Shown: positions 9,701-18,930 of the stretch, one piece after another
How the letters are laid out: every line of letters begins with the position of its first letter
Numbering within the stretch: position 1 is the stretch's first letter
Source of the DNA: an uncultured Erysipelotrichaceae bacterium
GTDB lineage: Bacteria; Bacillota_I; Bacilli_A; Erysipelotrichales; Erysipelotrichaceae
Direction: 5' to 3'
Assembly (NCBI GenBank): GCA_905201565.1
Contig: CAJKOS010000002.1
Coordinates: 1-52,913, forward strand
Length of the DNA stretch: 52,913 nucleotides
The notes under the pieces: model-generated
Databases searched by the model: none
Told to the model about the DNA's origin: nothing
The model's input: the letters and a program-made list of their open reading frames with translations, nothing else
Made by a program: the position numbers and the translations under genes

Positions 9701-11884
9701 TCACATTGTAAGACTGCTATACAATTTTTTCACTTCTGATGAAATATACTTGAAACGTTGTTCGAGAATTTCTCTAGGTTGATCTTTCATATCCTCTATC
9801 TTAAACTCAGGTATGCAACACGTTTTCATGGCTTCAGGATTCAGAGCAGTAATATAATCTTCTAGTTTTCTGTTAGAAATACTCAAATTATCATCCTTGG
9901 TAATATACACAAAGTTTAATGGAGAATTCAGAATAGAGGTAGAATCTTTTCTTAACGTTTGTGTACTATCCTTATAGGTTGCTTGAAGATTTGATCCTAA
10001 CGGTATAATATGATGTGCTTCCAAGTTATCAACATCTTCCGAAAAAACACTTATTGTCTGCTCATGATCATTTTTGATCAATTCCGGATAAGTCATTGAA
10101 AGCAGGAATTGACAGATGCGATATCTCATCATCTTTTTAGGTACCCTGTTATCTGCTGCAGAATCCATCAGCAGGAACTCCATATTTGAGAACCACTTTC
10201 TTTCAAAGATTGAGGATTTTAAGTTGGTAAAGAAATTAGAATCGTTGCCATTAAACACATTTATCAACCCTTTCAAGTTTCTTACCATAGCTTCATTTTG
10301 ATCGGAATCAAACTCTCCCCCAAATATGCATCCCCAATACCAAGCAGTCATTTTGTTCTGAACACTTATATCATGAAACCATTCATCTTTTGAGAAGATA
10401 ACAGCAATGATAACAACCATCAGATTATAGTTAATCGCATTGATACTCTTTATGCCACATCTGGTATTCAGGAAAAAGAACGCTCTGTCTATCGCATTTA
10501 TAACTGCATTTGTGTTTACATCAATTTCTTTCGCAGTAAGTTTCAGAATGGCATGACGCTTAATCAAATCTACTTTGTAGTTTTCGATATTGTAATCAGG
10601 CACATTACAAAGCAGGCTTAATACATCAAGAAAAACATCAACGTAGACTTTAGATAAAGCTTCATCATGGTTATATACCTCAGAAAAAACTGAAGCATTG
10701 TATTTTTCATTCTTTTCAATGTATTTTTTCAGTTCTGACTTAATGACAGGAACAACTTCCAGAAGAGACATATCATATTGCTTATCTTTTTTTATTTCTT
10801 CAACAATACGATCACAGAAATTCATTTGTGGTGCAACCGTAGCTGCCTTAGCCATGATCAAATCAAATGTGCTAAGGCTGACACCACCACGATTCATATT
10901 TTCATAGATATCAATTGCACGATCTCTCTTATCTTCAGAAACCCGCACCTGGCTTAATGGCATGTTATTCAAACAGCCAATCAGATATGCTGATAAGTTA
11001 TTTCTCCAGTTATCTGCCCGCTCTTGAATAATGTCACCAAGCCCATCTTCATCTTCAATTAACGCATCAATATCATCTATATCTTCAGTTCCTTCAGCAA
11101 ATCGCTTAACAAATTCTTTCTTTTTTTCTACATCAGTCAACTCTGCATAGTAATACTGTATTGTTTCCCTGATGTCATCTGATATATGTTTGAGAATTCT
11201 GTTATAAATCCTATTACCATTTGTATTTGTATTTGTAGAATCAGTCAATAAGAACAACGGTATCAAATAGAATTCTTCATCATTACCGACACAATAATCA
11301 ACAAGATCTTTGCCTGGTTTTACCTTAGGATTATATGGCCTGTTATCATTTGCCATAAATGATATAACTTCAATAAAATCCAAAATATCAGAAGATAGAA
11401 AATTAGGAATGTCAGTAGCAGGTTGGGCTAAAGGAAACATTAAATTTCTTACGCCAAAAATCCTGTCACCAATTGTTTCATCCGCTTCCCATCTAGGCAC
11501 CTTCAAAAAGAATCTTCTTTTAAGAGCCTGTTGATTAATCAAATTACTTACTTCACCTGCATTATCCTGAACTACATTTGAAAATACGTTTGCAAGCGTT
11601 GTGATTCTCTGCTGTCCATCGAGAAGAAAATCCACTTTGTCTGCAACTTTGGATTTATCCACACTCAACTTTGTTCCAATTATCTTTGCAGCATAGTCTT
11701 GTGCATTTGCCTCAAGCAAAAGAATGCTGCCAATCGGCAACTTAGCTAAAACAGATGCAACAATTGCCTTTTGACTATCCACATCTGTCCAGACAAATTA
11801 TCTCTGGAAATCTGGCAATAAAATTTTGTTTTCTTCAATTGCTCTCAACAATTCCAAAAATTGTGTGACATTCTCTGTACTCAT
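9701..11884 (-). pseudogene. sspE: SspE-like DUF262/HNH nuclease interrupted by an in-frame TAA
   Basis: The full frame from the ATG at 11884 (AGAGGG site upstream) would encode about 727 residues, but codon 29 (11798-11800) is TAA. Reading through gives LPDFQR-stop-FVW, where DUF262 proteins normally have QR-E/D-x-VW, so a single G-to-T change of GAA would explain it. The rest is intact: DGQQRITTL near residue 88, and a C-terminal HNH domain with AHHIIP near 621 and SPLNF. SspE senses phosphorothioate DNA and uses this architecture for restriction. A restart at the GTG at 11782 would lose the N-terminal strand. It may be a real nonsense mutation or a sequencing error. Confidence 0.75.
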
Positions 11885-11906
11885 AATAATCCCTCTTAGC
11901 CCCTTT

Positions 11907-11936
11907 ACTATAGTATAGTAATCATCAATTTGTGAA
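11907..11936 (-). promoter_or_regulatory. Promoter of the sspE-like gene overlapping a 13-bp palindrome
   Basis: On the minus strand TTCACA and TATAGT are separated by 18 bases, about 20 bases before the ATG at 11884. The -10 is embedded in ACTATACTATAGT (11907-11919), a perfect palindrome around a central base, so a repressor could occlude it. Confidence 0.45.
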
Positions 11937-12028
11937 GAAAAAACGACATTATTCCTGTATTTAACCCGTATTTCATCTCCCATTAGCATTCATCCCCTAC
12001 ACTGAAAGTACAAAGAACGGAGGTCTTT

Positions 12029-12190
12029 ATGTACAAAGCAGAAATTATTACGTATTCCCCTCGTGCAAACGACATGGCAGAAAAGGCAGAACAGAAGGCT
12101 AATGAAATGGAAAAGGAAGGATGGAAACTTGTTACCATGTCCATCAATGGTGCCGCCAAGGCAATCCTGCTGTTTCATAAAGAAGGCTGA
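12029..12190 (+). CDS. DUF4177-like small protein, 53 aa
   Basis: A 53-residue frame with a strong ACGGAGG site 7 bases before the ATG. It begins MYKAEII, continues with a Lys/Glu-rich helix, then has EGWKLVTM and ends AILLFHKEG. This beta-alpha-beta plan, with a conserved G-W-x-L-V and a terminal I-L-x-F strand, matches the DUF4177 family of small cytosolic proteins of unknown function. It is transcribed away from the defence island and ends at a strong hairpin facing the tRNA. Good initiation signals and the family pattern support a real gene. Confidence 0.75.
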   Translation: MYKAEIITYSPRANDMAEKAEQKANEMEKEGWKLVTMSINGAAKAILLFHKEG

Positions 12191-12192
12191 AA

Positions 12193-12224
12193 AAAAGCTT
12201 ACAGGCAGTTGTCTGTAAGCTTTT
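12193..12224. terminator. Bidirectional terminator between DUF4177 gene and tRNA-Gly
   Basis: A 12-bp perfect stem AAAAGCTTACAG/CTGTAAGCTTTT with an 8-base loop. A-runs and T-runs flank both arms, so it can end the small gene on the plus strand and the tRNA on the minus strand. Confidence 0.85.
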
Positions 12225-12228
12225 AGTA

Positions 12229-12302
12229 TGGAGCGAGTGAGCAGAATCGAACTGCCGTGTCCACCTTGGCAAGGTGGCGTTCTACCATTGAACTACACTC
12301 GC
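12229..12302 (-). tRNA. tRNA-Gly (anticodon GCC), CCA encoded
   Basis: 74-base cloverleaf on the minus strand. The acceptor stem GCGAGTG pairs with CACTCGC and is followed by T and CCA. The anticodon stem CCACC/GGTGG closes loop TTGCCAA (anticodon GCC), and the T loop is TTCGATT. It is a single-copy transcript with its own promoter and terminator. Its 3' end points to the AT-rich defence island, the usual orientation for tRNA-associated integration, but no second copy of its 3' end is visible in the window. Confidence 0.96.
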
Positions 12303-12313
12303 AATGCTCACAC

Positions 12314-12342
12314 ATAGTACCATGTGGGCAATTGGTTGTAAA
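12314..12342 (-). promoter_or_regulatory. tRNA-Gly promoter
   Basis: Minus-strand TTTACA and TACTAT are separated by 17 bases and placed 12 bases before the mature tRNA 5' end. This fits a stable-RNA promoter. Confidence 0.7.
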
Positions 12343-12354
12343 GAATATGTAAGA

Positions 12355-13680
12355 TTATTCGCCAGAAATTGCACAACCTTCAAAGGCAATGCTAGGTGTC
12401 ACAATTCTCTTATACTTCCAGTCAATGTCGTTACCTACTTCTACAACATGATTCAACATATCAAGGAAGTTACCAGCAACTGTGATCAGGGCAATGCTGT
12501 GGTCACGTTTGCCATCTTTGACATAATACCCTGCACATTGCAAAGAGAAGTCACCAGTAACAGTATTCAGACCAGCATGAAGACCTTCAAGCTCTGTAAT
12601 CACCAGGCCTTCACCCATGTCTTTGCACATGTCTTCTAATGACTTTGTGCCAGGCACGATGCAGCAATTCATCATACTGACACCTACTGTAGAAGCATAG
12701 CCTCCCTTGAAGCCATTACCTGTACTTTCAGTATGCATCTTTGCGGCAGTTCTTGAATTATGGAGAACTGTGGTGAACACACCATCCCTGACTACATCTT
12801 TCTTTGTGCATGCGCAGCCTTCATCATCGAAGTCCACTGCCGATAATGCATCTTTGGATTGTGGATCATCCACAATACTGATCTTGTCAGAGAATACTTT
12901 CTTTCCAACAGAATCTTTCAATGGGGAAATACCCTTGGAAATCGTTTCACCAGAGAACATACCGGAGAAGGCTGTGAAAAGAGAAGTCATCGCATCTTTT
13001 TCAAAGATTGTCTTGTATGTACCACTGGACATGCTTACACCATCGAGTTTGGCAAGCACATTGTCACAGATCTTTTTGACCCATGCATCATGATCATATG
13101 TAGTAACGTCTTCTACAAGATCAATGCTGTAATCATTTTTGATGACATTACCTTCCGCAGCCGCTATTTCTGCCACAACCATCTGTGCAGTTGTTTCAGA
13201 AGAAAGATTCACACCATTTGTATTGACGATGGAACGTGTAGAAGTCTCTTCTTCAAAAGCAAGTCTGTTCACCATGATAATTCTCTTATCATAGGCAAGA
13301 ATCTTCTGTTCCAGAGTTGAAAGCAGTTCCTTTACCTGCTGTTCGGTTGGCTTTTTGAATGCTTTGTTAGCCGGGGTGACTGTCACATCCATCGGGTTAC
13401 GGATGATTGCTTCATCCTCACTTGTAACAGCCATTGCCTGTTCCTTCATGTTGGCAATGGTTTCTTCCATCGCACTATCATCCGGACTTTCTGTTGCCAA
13501 ATTCACCATTCTCTCATTGTAAACACCACGCAGGGCAGTACCTGTCACATCACTTGTCACAAAGGTATCCATTTTCCCTCTGTACCATGTCATTTCTGTG
13601 GACTTGGAAGAAGACTGGTAGATTTCAAAAGCAGTAAAGCCCTCTTTCTTAGCATAGTCCATCCATGCCTGTTTATTCAT
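12355..13680 (-). CDS. tldE: TldE/PmbA-family subunit of the TldD/TldE protease
   Basis: 441-residue cytosolic protein of the TldD/PmbA family. In the known TldD-TldE pair this is the partner that lacks the zinc ligands. No H-E-x3-H motif is seen, which fits TldE rather than TldD. Family features are the N-terminal TExTWYRGK-like stretch and the Gly-rich C-terminal barrel (GVYN, TGDFSLQCAGYYV, HSIALITVAG). The start overlaps the end of tldD by 8 bases, so the pair is translationally coupled. The complex degrades unfolded peptides and matures some peptide modifiers; no modified-peptide operon is visible here. Confidence 0.88.
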   Translation of the reverse strand: MNKQAWMDYAKKEGFTAFEIYQSSSKSTEMTWYRGKMDTFVTSDVTGTALRGVYNERMVNLATESPDDSAMEETIANMKEQAMAVTSEDEAIIRNPMDVTVTPANKAFKKPTEQQVKELLSTLEQKILAYDKRIIMVNRLAFEEETSTRSIVNTNGVNLSSETTAQMVVAEIAAAEGNVIKNDYSIDLVEDVTTYDHDAWVKKICDNVLAKLDGVSMSSGTYKTIFEKDAMTSLFTAFSGMFSGETISKGISPLKDSVGKKVFSDKISIVDDPQSKDALSAVDFDDEGCACTKKDVVRDGVFTTVLHNSRTAAKMHTESTGNGFKGGYASTVGVSMMNCCIVPGTKSLEDMCKDMGEGLVITELEGLHAGLNTVTGDFSLQCAGYYVKDGKRDHSIALITVAGNFLDMLNHVVEVGNDIDWKYKRIVTPSIAFEGCAISGE

Positions 13681-15061
13681 TTGCAGTACCTCCTACCGTA
13701 ATTGAAGTTACGCGGATTGCCGGCTGACCAACATCCGTCGGAATGGAACCACTCTCAGAACCACACATGCCCTGAGACCTTGCAAGATTATCAGAAACCA
13801 TGTCAATGTTCTTCAGAATGTCACGACCATTGCCAATCAGTGAAGCACCTTTGACAGGTGTGGTAATCTTTCCATCTTCAATGAGATATCCCTCATTGAC
13901 CGCAAAATTGAAATCACCTGTCTGTGGGTTGACACTGCCGCCACCCATCTTCTTTGCATAAAGACCTTTCTTTATACCCTTGACCATGTCTTCAAACTTG
14001 TCATTACCTGGCAGAATGAAGGTATTGGACATACGGGAAGTAGGTTCATAGCGGTAAGATTCACGTCTTCCGCTGCCAGTGGGTTCCATACCCATTCTTC
14101 TTGCATTTAGTCTGTCAATCATATAGGTCTTCAACACACCATTTTCAATGAGCAGACGTTTCTGTTGGAAGTTACCCTCATCATCGATGTTCTCAGAACC
14201 CCATGCATTTGGAATCGTTCCATCATCCACAGCACTCACACAAGGAGACGCAATCATCTCACCAAGCTTTCCAGCAAAGACACTGGAATCCCTGGCAACA
14301 GAAGTAGCCTCCAAAGCATGACCACAAGCCTCATGGAAGATAACACCACCAAAACCATTATCAATAATGACCGGCATCTTACCAGATGGACATGGTTTTG
14401 CCTCCAGCATCACCAGTGCTACCCGGGCAGCTTCCTGTCCGATGGACTCCGGTGTTGTTGTCTCATAAAACTCAAGACCCATACCAGCACCAGGTCTGTC
14501 TGCACCACTCTGGAAGTTATCACCTTCCTGGCTGAATGCTTCGACATTCATTCTTGTGCGCACACGGGTATCACCAATCCATCTGCCTTCTGATGTACTG
14601 ATGGCAACTTCCTGCTTCACATTGAGCATAAAACCGGAAGTCTTGACAATTCTTTTGTCTACTGCCATTGCGGCATCCAGTCCCCGCTTCAAAAGTGCAC
14701 TCTTTTCCGCAAGAGGCACCTTTTCAAAATCAATCTTTACTGGATGTCTGTTTTCATACGTAACGCGTTCAAGCTTTACATCCACAACCTTGTCTTCTTC
14801 ACCAATGGCATGGCGCAATTTGTCAATCAGAGAAAGAATTGCGGAATCGCTCAAATCATTTCCATAGGCATAGACAGACTGTGTGCCCTTATAGAGGCGG
14901 ATACCAATACCGCTGAGTGTTGTACGGTTAATGTCATCCACTTTGCCATCAAGCATGGAAATTGTTTCTTTGTTTTCCTTTTCTTCATAAATCTCAGCAA
15001 AATCCGCTGCTGAACTCATGCACAAGGAAAGATATTTTTCCAACTGTTCTTTACTTAACAT
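13673..15061 (-). CDS. tldD: TldD metalloprotease subunit
   Basis: 462-residue metalloprotease of the TldD family with the zinc motif HEACGH near residue 245 in the expected GGVIFHEACGHALEA setting. Further family blocks are RYEPTSRMSN and GSVNPQTGDFNFAVNEGY. A GGGAGGG site lies directly before the ATG. It is the first gene of a two-gene unit with tldE, preceded upstream by the MATE gene terminator. Length is normal. Confidence 0.92.
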   Translation of the reverse strand: MLSKEQLEKYLSLCMSSAADFAEIYEEKENKETISMLDGKVDDINRTTLSGIGIRLYKGTQSVYAYGNDLSDSAILSLIDKLRHAIGEEDKVVDVKLERVTYENRHPVKIDFEKVPLAEKSALLKRGLDAAMAVDKRIVKTSGFMLNVKQEVAISTSEGRWIGDTRVRTRMNVEAFSQEGDNFQSGADRPGAGMGLEFYETTTPESIGQEAARVALVMLEAKPCPSGKMPVIIDNGFGGVIFHEACGHALEATSVARDSSVFAGKLGEMIASPCVSAVDDGTIPNAWGSENIDDEGNFQQKRLLIENGVLKTYMIDRLNARRMGMEPTGSGRRESYRYEPTSRMSNTFILPGNDKFEDMVKGIKKGLYAKKMGGGSVNPQTGDFNFAVNEGYLIEDGKITTPVKGASLIGNGRDILKNIDMVSDNLARSQGMCGSESGSIPTDVGQPAIRVTSITVGGTANE

Positions 15062-15094
15062 AAACCCTCCCGCAAAGCATTATACCACCAACAG

Positions 15095-15117
15095 AAAAAA
15101 AGGACTTCTCAGTCCTT
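15095..15117 (-). terminator. Terminator of the MATE gene
   Basis: Minus-strand hairpin AAGGACT-GAGA-AGTCCTT followed by a run of T, directly abutting the MATE stop codon and about 35 bases before tldD. Confidence 0.85.
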
Positions 15118-16464
15118 TCACTCCGCTGCGGTAACAACCCGGAAGTTCTGCCACTTCCCGGAAAAATACCGCCATGCAAAGAAAACGATGCGCACAATCC
15201 AGTCCACATACATACCAATACGCGTACCGACAACACCCATGCCCATCACCGTACCAAGCAGGTAGGCAAGCAATACTCTTGCAAGGAACATCGAAGCGAC
15301 ACCGACATACATCGTATACTTCGCATCGCCTGCTGCACGAAGACAACACGGAAGCACAAACGATGGCGCATGGAAGAAAGCTACTGCTGCACATTCCATG
15401 GTCATGATCGTCATTGCAATACCCATTGTTTCCGCACTCAGTGTATAGAGCTGCAATGCATAAGGCATGACAAGGAAGAGAATCACATTGTTGACGATTG
15501 CCATCACTTCCGACATCCATAACATCTTTTTGATGTAGTACTTTGCCTGGGCATAGTCATTGGCACCAACACACTGGCCAACAACTGTCACCACCGCTAA
15601 CTGCATTGCCATCTCCGTTGTATAACAGAGAATGCACAAACTGTTCGTTGTACCATTTGCGGCAATCTGGGAAGTTCCATAGGTTGCGACAAATACCGAA
15701 ACGATGACCTTGCCAAGCTGGAAGAGACCATTTTCAATACCATTTGGAAGAGCGATAGAAAGAATCTTACCGAGAAGGTTCTTGTTCCACTGCATGATTT
15801 CCTTCCAGGAAATCGAAATGGCATTCTCAGGATGGAAAGCCATCTTTGTCATCACAATTGCCGCAACAACACGCGACACAAGCGTTGGCCAGGCAACACC
15901 GGCTGCTCCCATATGAAGACCATAGACACAGATGGCATTACCGACAATATTGATACTATTCATCAATATGGACACATACATCGTTGCCTTTGTCTCATTC
16001 ATGGAACGGAACAAGGCAGCAGAACTGTTGTAGACACCAAGGAACGGGAAGGAAAGTGCCGTAATCCAGAAATAGATTCTCGCAGAAGCCATAACATCTG
16101 CTTCTACTGACCCGTATAACAACATCAGAATCTGCCTGTGCAAAGCAAAACAGATCAGACCAAGTCCCGTAGAAATCAGAAATGAAATCATAACCAGCTG
16201 GCTGGCAGACCGTTTGACATTCTCCCTGTCCCCAAAACCAAGATACTGGGAAACGATGACCGCACCACCACCTGCCAGAGCAGATAGCAGATTGATCATG
16301 AGGTTATTGACATCATTGACAATTGAAACACCGGAAATAGCTGCTTCTCCGGCACTGGAAACCATGATGGTATCCGCCATACCGACAAGCATTACGAGCA
16401 ATTGTTCTACAAGAAGTGGAACGATCAGACGAACAAGCTGTCGGTTGGAAAACATGCGTTGCAT
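15118..16464 (-). CDS. MATE-family multidrug/metabolite exporter
   Basis: 448-residue integral membrane protein with about twelve hydrophobic segments in two repeated halves. The N-terminus MQRMFSNRQLVRLIVPLLVEQ and the following LVGMADTIMVS are typical of MATE carriers, which use Na+ or H+ gradients to export cations and drugs. The start at 16464 is chosen over an ATG ten codons upstream because AAGGGGG lies eight bases before it. It ends at its own terminator. Substrate cannot be predicted. Confidence 0.9.
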   Translation of the reverse strand: MQRMFSNRQLVRLIVPLLVEQLLVMLVGMADTIMVSSAGEAAISGVSIVNDVNNLMINLLSALAGGGAVIVSQYLGFGDRENVKRSASQLVMISFLISTGLGLICFALHRQILMLLYGSVEADVMASARIYFWITALSFPFLGVYNSSAALFRSMNETKATMYVSILMNSINIVGNAICVYGLHMGAAGVAWPTLVSRVVAAIVMTKMAFHPENAISISWKEIMQWNKNLLGKILSIALPNGIENGLFQLGKVIVSVFVATYGTSQIAANGTTNSLCILCYTTEMAMQLAVVTVVGQCVGANDYAQAKYYIKKMLWMSEVMAIVNNVILFLVMPYALQLYTLSAETMGIAMTIMTMECAAVAFFHAPSFVLPCCLRAAGDAKYTMYVGVASMFLARVLLAYLLGTVMGMGVVGTRIGMYVDWIVRIVFFAWRYFSGKWQNFRVVTAAE

Positions 16465-16544
16465 AATACTTTCCCCCTTCGACAATGCATTCATTCTAAA
16501 CCTTTTTCCAAAACAGAACAGTCAAAAAGAGAAATATCAGACAA

Positions 16545-18081
16545 TCACCGTATCCTGAACCGCTTTGCAGAACACTTCAGCACAAGCAGCGTTGCCACAA
16601 ATGAATACAGCACACAGGCAAGGATTACACCTAGCGAAAAGACGATGAGCGGTACCTCTACACCAATCAGCTCATAAGCGACAACATATGTCACCACTAC
16701 CACAATATTGTACAGCGGTTTAACAATCTTACCGGCATTGTTAAATGGCTGAATCAGATAGTAAAGCGTCAGGTAGTGCACCGAAAAGAATACCGAAAGC
16801 GTAACAACCATCACCCCAAGCAGCAATCCAGAAACAAGGTTTCCCCCTGAAACAAGTGCAAGCAGCACAAACCCAATTGCCATGGTTAGAGAAGGCAAAA
16901 GGTTAATGCGGATCATCGTTTTTAAACGCAACCGGAACAACCCAAGAATCTGATCACTCCGCTTGAAGAACGAATAGGTCAATAACGATCTGTCACAATT
17001 GACAAACAGCACACTGTTCACCGCTGTACCTGAATTGATGGCATAGACAATAAACACCATCGTACCCGCAAGTTCATCTGGAAATGTACGGAAGCTTTCA
17101 CCCAATCCGGGAAAAAACAACACCGTAGCGATCAATCCTGCAAACAAGATGGCAATACCAATCGCAATCTTAGTACTCAGACCATATAACAGCTTCTTAT
17201 GACGGTGTACAAAGAGGTCATTGAGATAAGCAAGACCATGGAGAGAAGAAACATAGTTATCTTCATTGGAAATCTTTTCCTGCTGGGAAGTGATACCAAA
17301 TTGTGATACCTGTACAAGGCTGCTTGCAAAACCTGAACAAATCTGTTTTAACAATCTGTTCCAGCCATCAAAATGAACCAGCCGCAACATCGAAGGCACA
17401 AAGACCACCAGTGCCACACCATAGACCACCCAGGCAATCCATGAACTCACAACAAATACCGGCAGGATAAATACAGATAAGCCCTTTGATAATGTAAGCC
17501 ATATCCGGTGCCTTGAATGTCTTGCGGATTTCCTTTTCATAAAGCACTGTCATCAAAGCATCCACTCCACACCGTATCGCAACCGTACCAACAGTAACCA
17601 TCACTGCCTCAACAATACTGATAAACCCACTTATTGCAAGAAACACAGAAACAAGACCATACCCAATGGCATAGGACAACCTGTCCTCAACAAGCAATGC
17701 CCTTGCGACAGCCTTGCCATCCATATGGAACAGATATAACAGTTCATATTTATCCCTGTCTCCATAGAATACTGATGTATTCATAAAAGCACCAACAATG
17801 GTAACCAGGGAAACAATCTCAAGAAAAACAACACCATGCCTGCCATCATATAACCCAGACACAAAAACTAGCAGTGCAAGAAACAACACCTTCATCAAAA
17901 GTGCAGAAAGCACGGTAAGAACAAAACCGATAAAGTTCACAATCCATCTGATCAGCTTCATGGAATAGAAAGAAACCGGAATATGTTTTCCAATGAGAGG
18001 AAAGTGCATACACCAGTAGATGATACGGTTTCTCATCGATGCAAAGCGGATCAGAAACATATATTTCAACGTCCGGAACAT
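16545..18081 (-). pseudogene. ABC-2-type exporter permease split by a frameshift
   Basis: Two overlapping frames together form one membrane protein of about 512 residues. The first runs from the ATG at 18081 (MFRTLKYMFLIRF, one base after the ATPase stop) to about 17487 and the second continues to 16545. At 17480-17490 the first frame reads IIKGL and then loses sense, while the second resumes with SVFILPV. One extra base in the AAAGGG run explains it. The protein has about ten hydrophobic segments and is the permease of the adjacent ATPase. Either the exporter is inactive or there is a homopolymer error; the direction of shift does not fit a standard -1 slippery site. Confidence 0.75.
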
Positions 18082-18082
18082 A

Positions 18083-18760
18083 TCAATTCTCCATAAGAGC
18101 TGAAAGAATCTTTTCACGGATTGCTTCATCATCCGTACTTCCCGCAGCACTCAGCTTTCCATCCTTCAAAAGCACAATCTCATCACACAAATCTTCCGCA
18201 AGATCCAGGATATGGGTAGAAAGAAGAATAATCCTGCCCTCTTTCATCCCTTTAAGCATGTCCTTCATCTCCTCAGAAGCTACAACATCCAAAGACGTCA
18301 AAGGTTCATCCAGCAAAAGAATCTTTGGCTTCATCGCAAAGATCACCGCCATCTGAATCTTATTCTTCATGCCATGGGAATATTCCTTCATCAACCGGTT
18401 GGCATCATCCATCTCAAGTCCGATAGCTGATAGAATCTCATCTGCTTTCCTTTCAGCACCATCATGTCCATGTACTTCAAGAAAGAACTTCAAAAACTCC
18501 CTGCCTGTCAGAAAATCAGGCACAACAGGTTCAGAAAGCACATACCCGATATCATCCGGCATTATCTTTTCCCCATTATCCAAGACAACCTTTCCCTCAT
18601 AGTCTGTATCCTCATTGATACAGTTGAACAAGGTTGTCTTGCCTGCACCATTTCTGCCAAGCAATGCATAAATCTTTCCTTCTTCAAATGTATATGACGC
18701 ATGGTCTAAAACAGACTTCTTTCCATAAGCCTTGACCACATCTTCCAAAACCAAATTCAT
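18083..18760 (-). CDS. ABC exporter ATPase subunit
   Basis: 225-residue ABC ATPase. Walker A is GRNGAGKTT near residue 35, the signature is in KEYSHGMKNKIQ (a degenerate S-H-G-M form of LSGGQ), Walker B is KILLLDEP, and a switch histidine follows in LLSTHI. The degenerate signature is common in ABC-2 exporters for peptides and bacteriocin-like compounds. An AGGAGG site precedes the ATG. The permease starts one base after its stop, so the two form a transporter. The permease is frameshifted, so this ATPase may be an orphan in this strain. Confidence 0.9.
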   Translation of the reverse strand: MNLVLEDVVKAYGKKSVLDHASYTFEEGKIYALLGRNGAGKTTLFNCINEDTDYEGKVVLDNGEKIMPDDIGYVLSEPVVPDFLTGREFLKFFLEVHGHDGAERKADEILSAIGLEMDDANRLMKEYSHGMKNKIQMAVIFAMKPKILLLDEPLTSLDVVASEEMKDMLKGMKEGRIILLSTHILDLAEDLCDEIVLLKDGKLSAAGSTDDEAIREKILSALMEN

Positions 18761-18930
18761 AGCATTCCTCCTGCATCTATTCTACTGCATAAACATGAAC
18801 CAATCCCTTAAGACTATGAAAAGAGTTTCATACAAAACAAACAAAAAGATCATTCTGGCGTACATTTCTTCTCTTTCACGTGAGGAATTCTCATTTTACT
18901 GACAACAAAACAAGTGAAAGGAGAACCTAT

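Noticed and set aside
11780..11800. TAA in the SspE-like gene as recoding (readthrough) site
   Set aside because: No downstream stem, no known context for programmed readthrough, and one base change restores the conserved residue, so a nonsense change or error is simpler.
11885..11989. N-terminal extension of the DUF262 protein up to 11989
   Set aside because: It crosses the promoter, and the ATG at 11884 has a strong ribosome site; the extension does not resemble DUF262 proteins.
12859..13320. Long plus-strand reading frame opposite the tldE gene
   Set aside because: It lies antisense to a clear family member, with Cys/His-rich nonsense composition and no ribosome site.
17475..17495. Programmed frameshift in the ABC permease
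   Set aside because: The shift needed is +1 at AAAGGG, not the -1 of known slippery heptamers, and there is no obvious stimulator.
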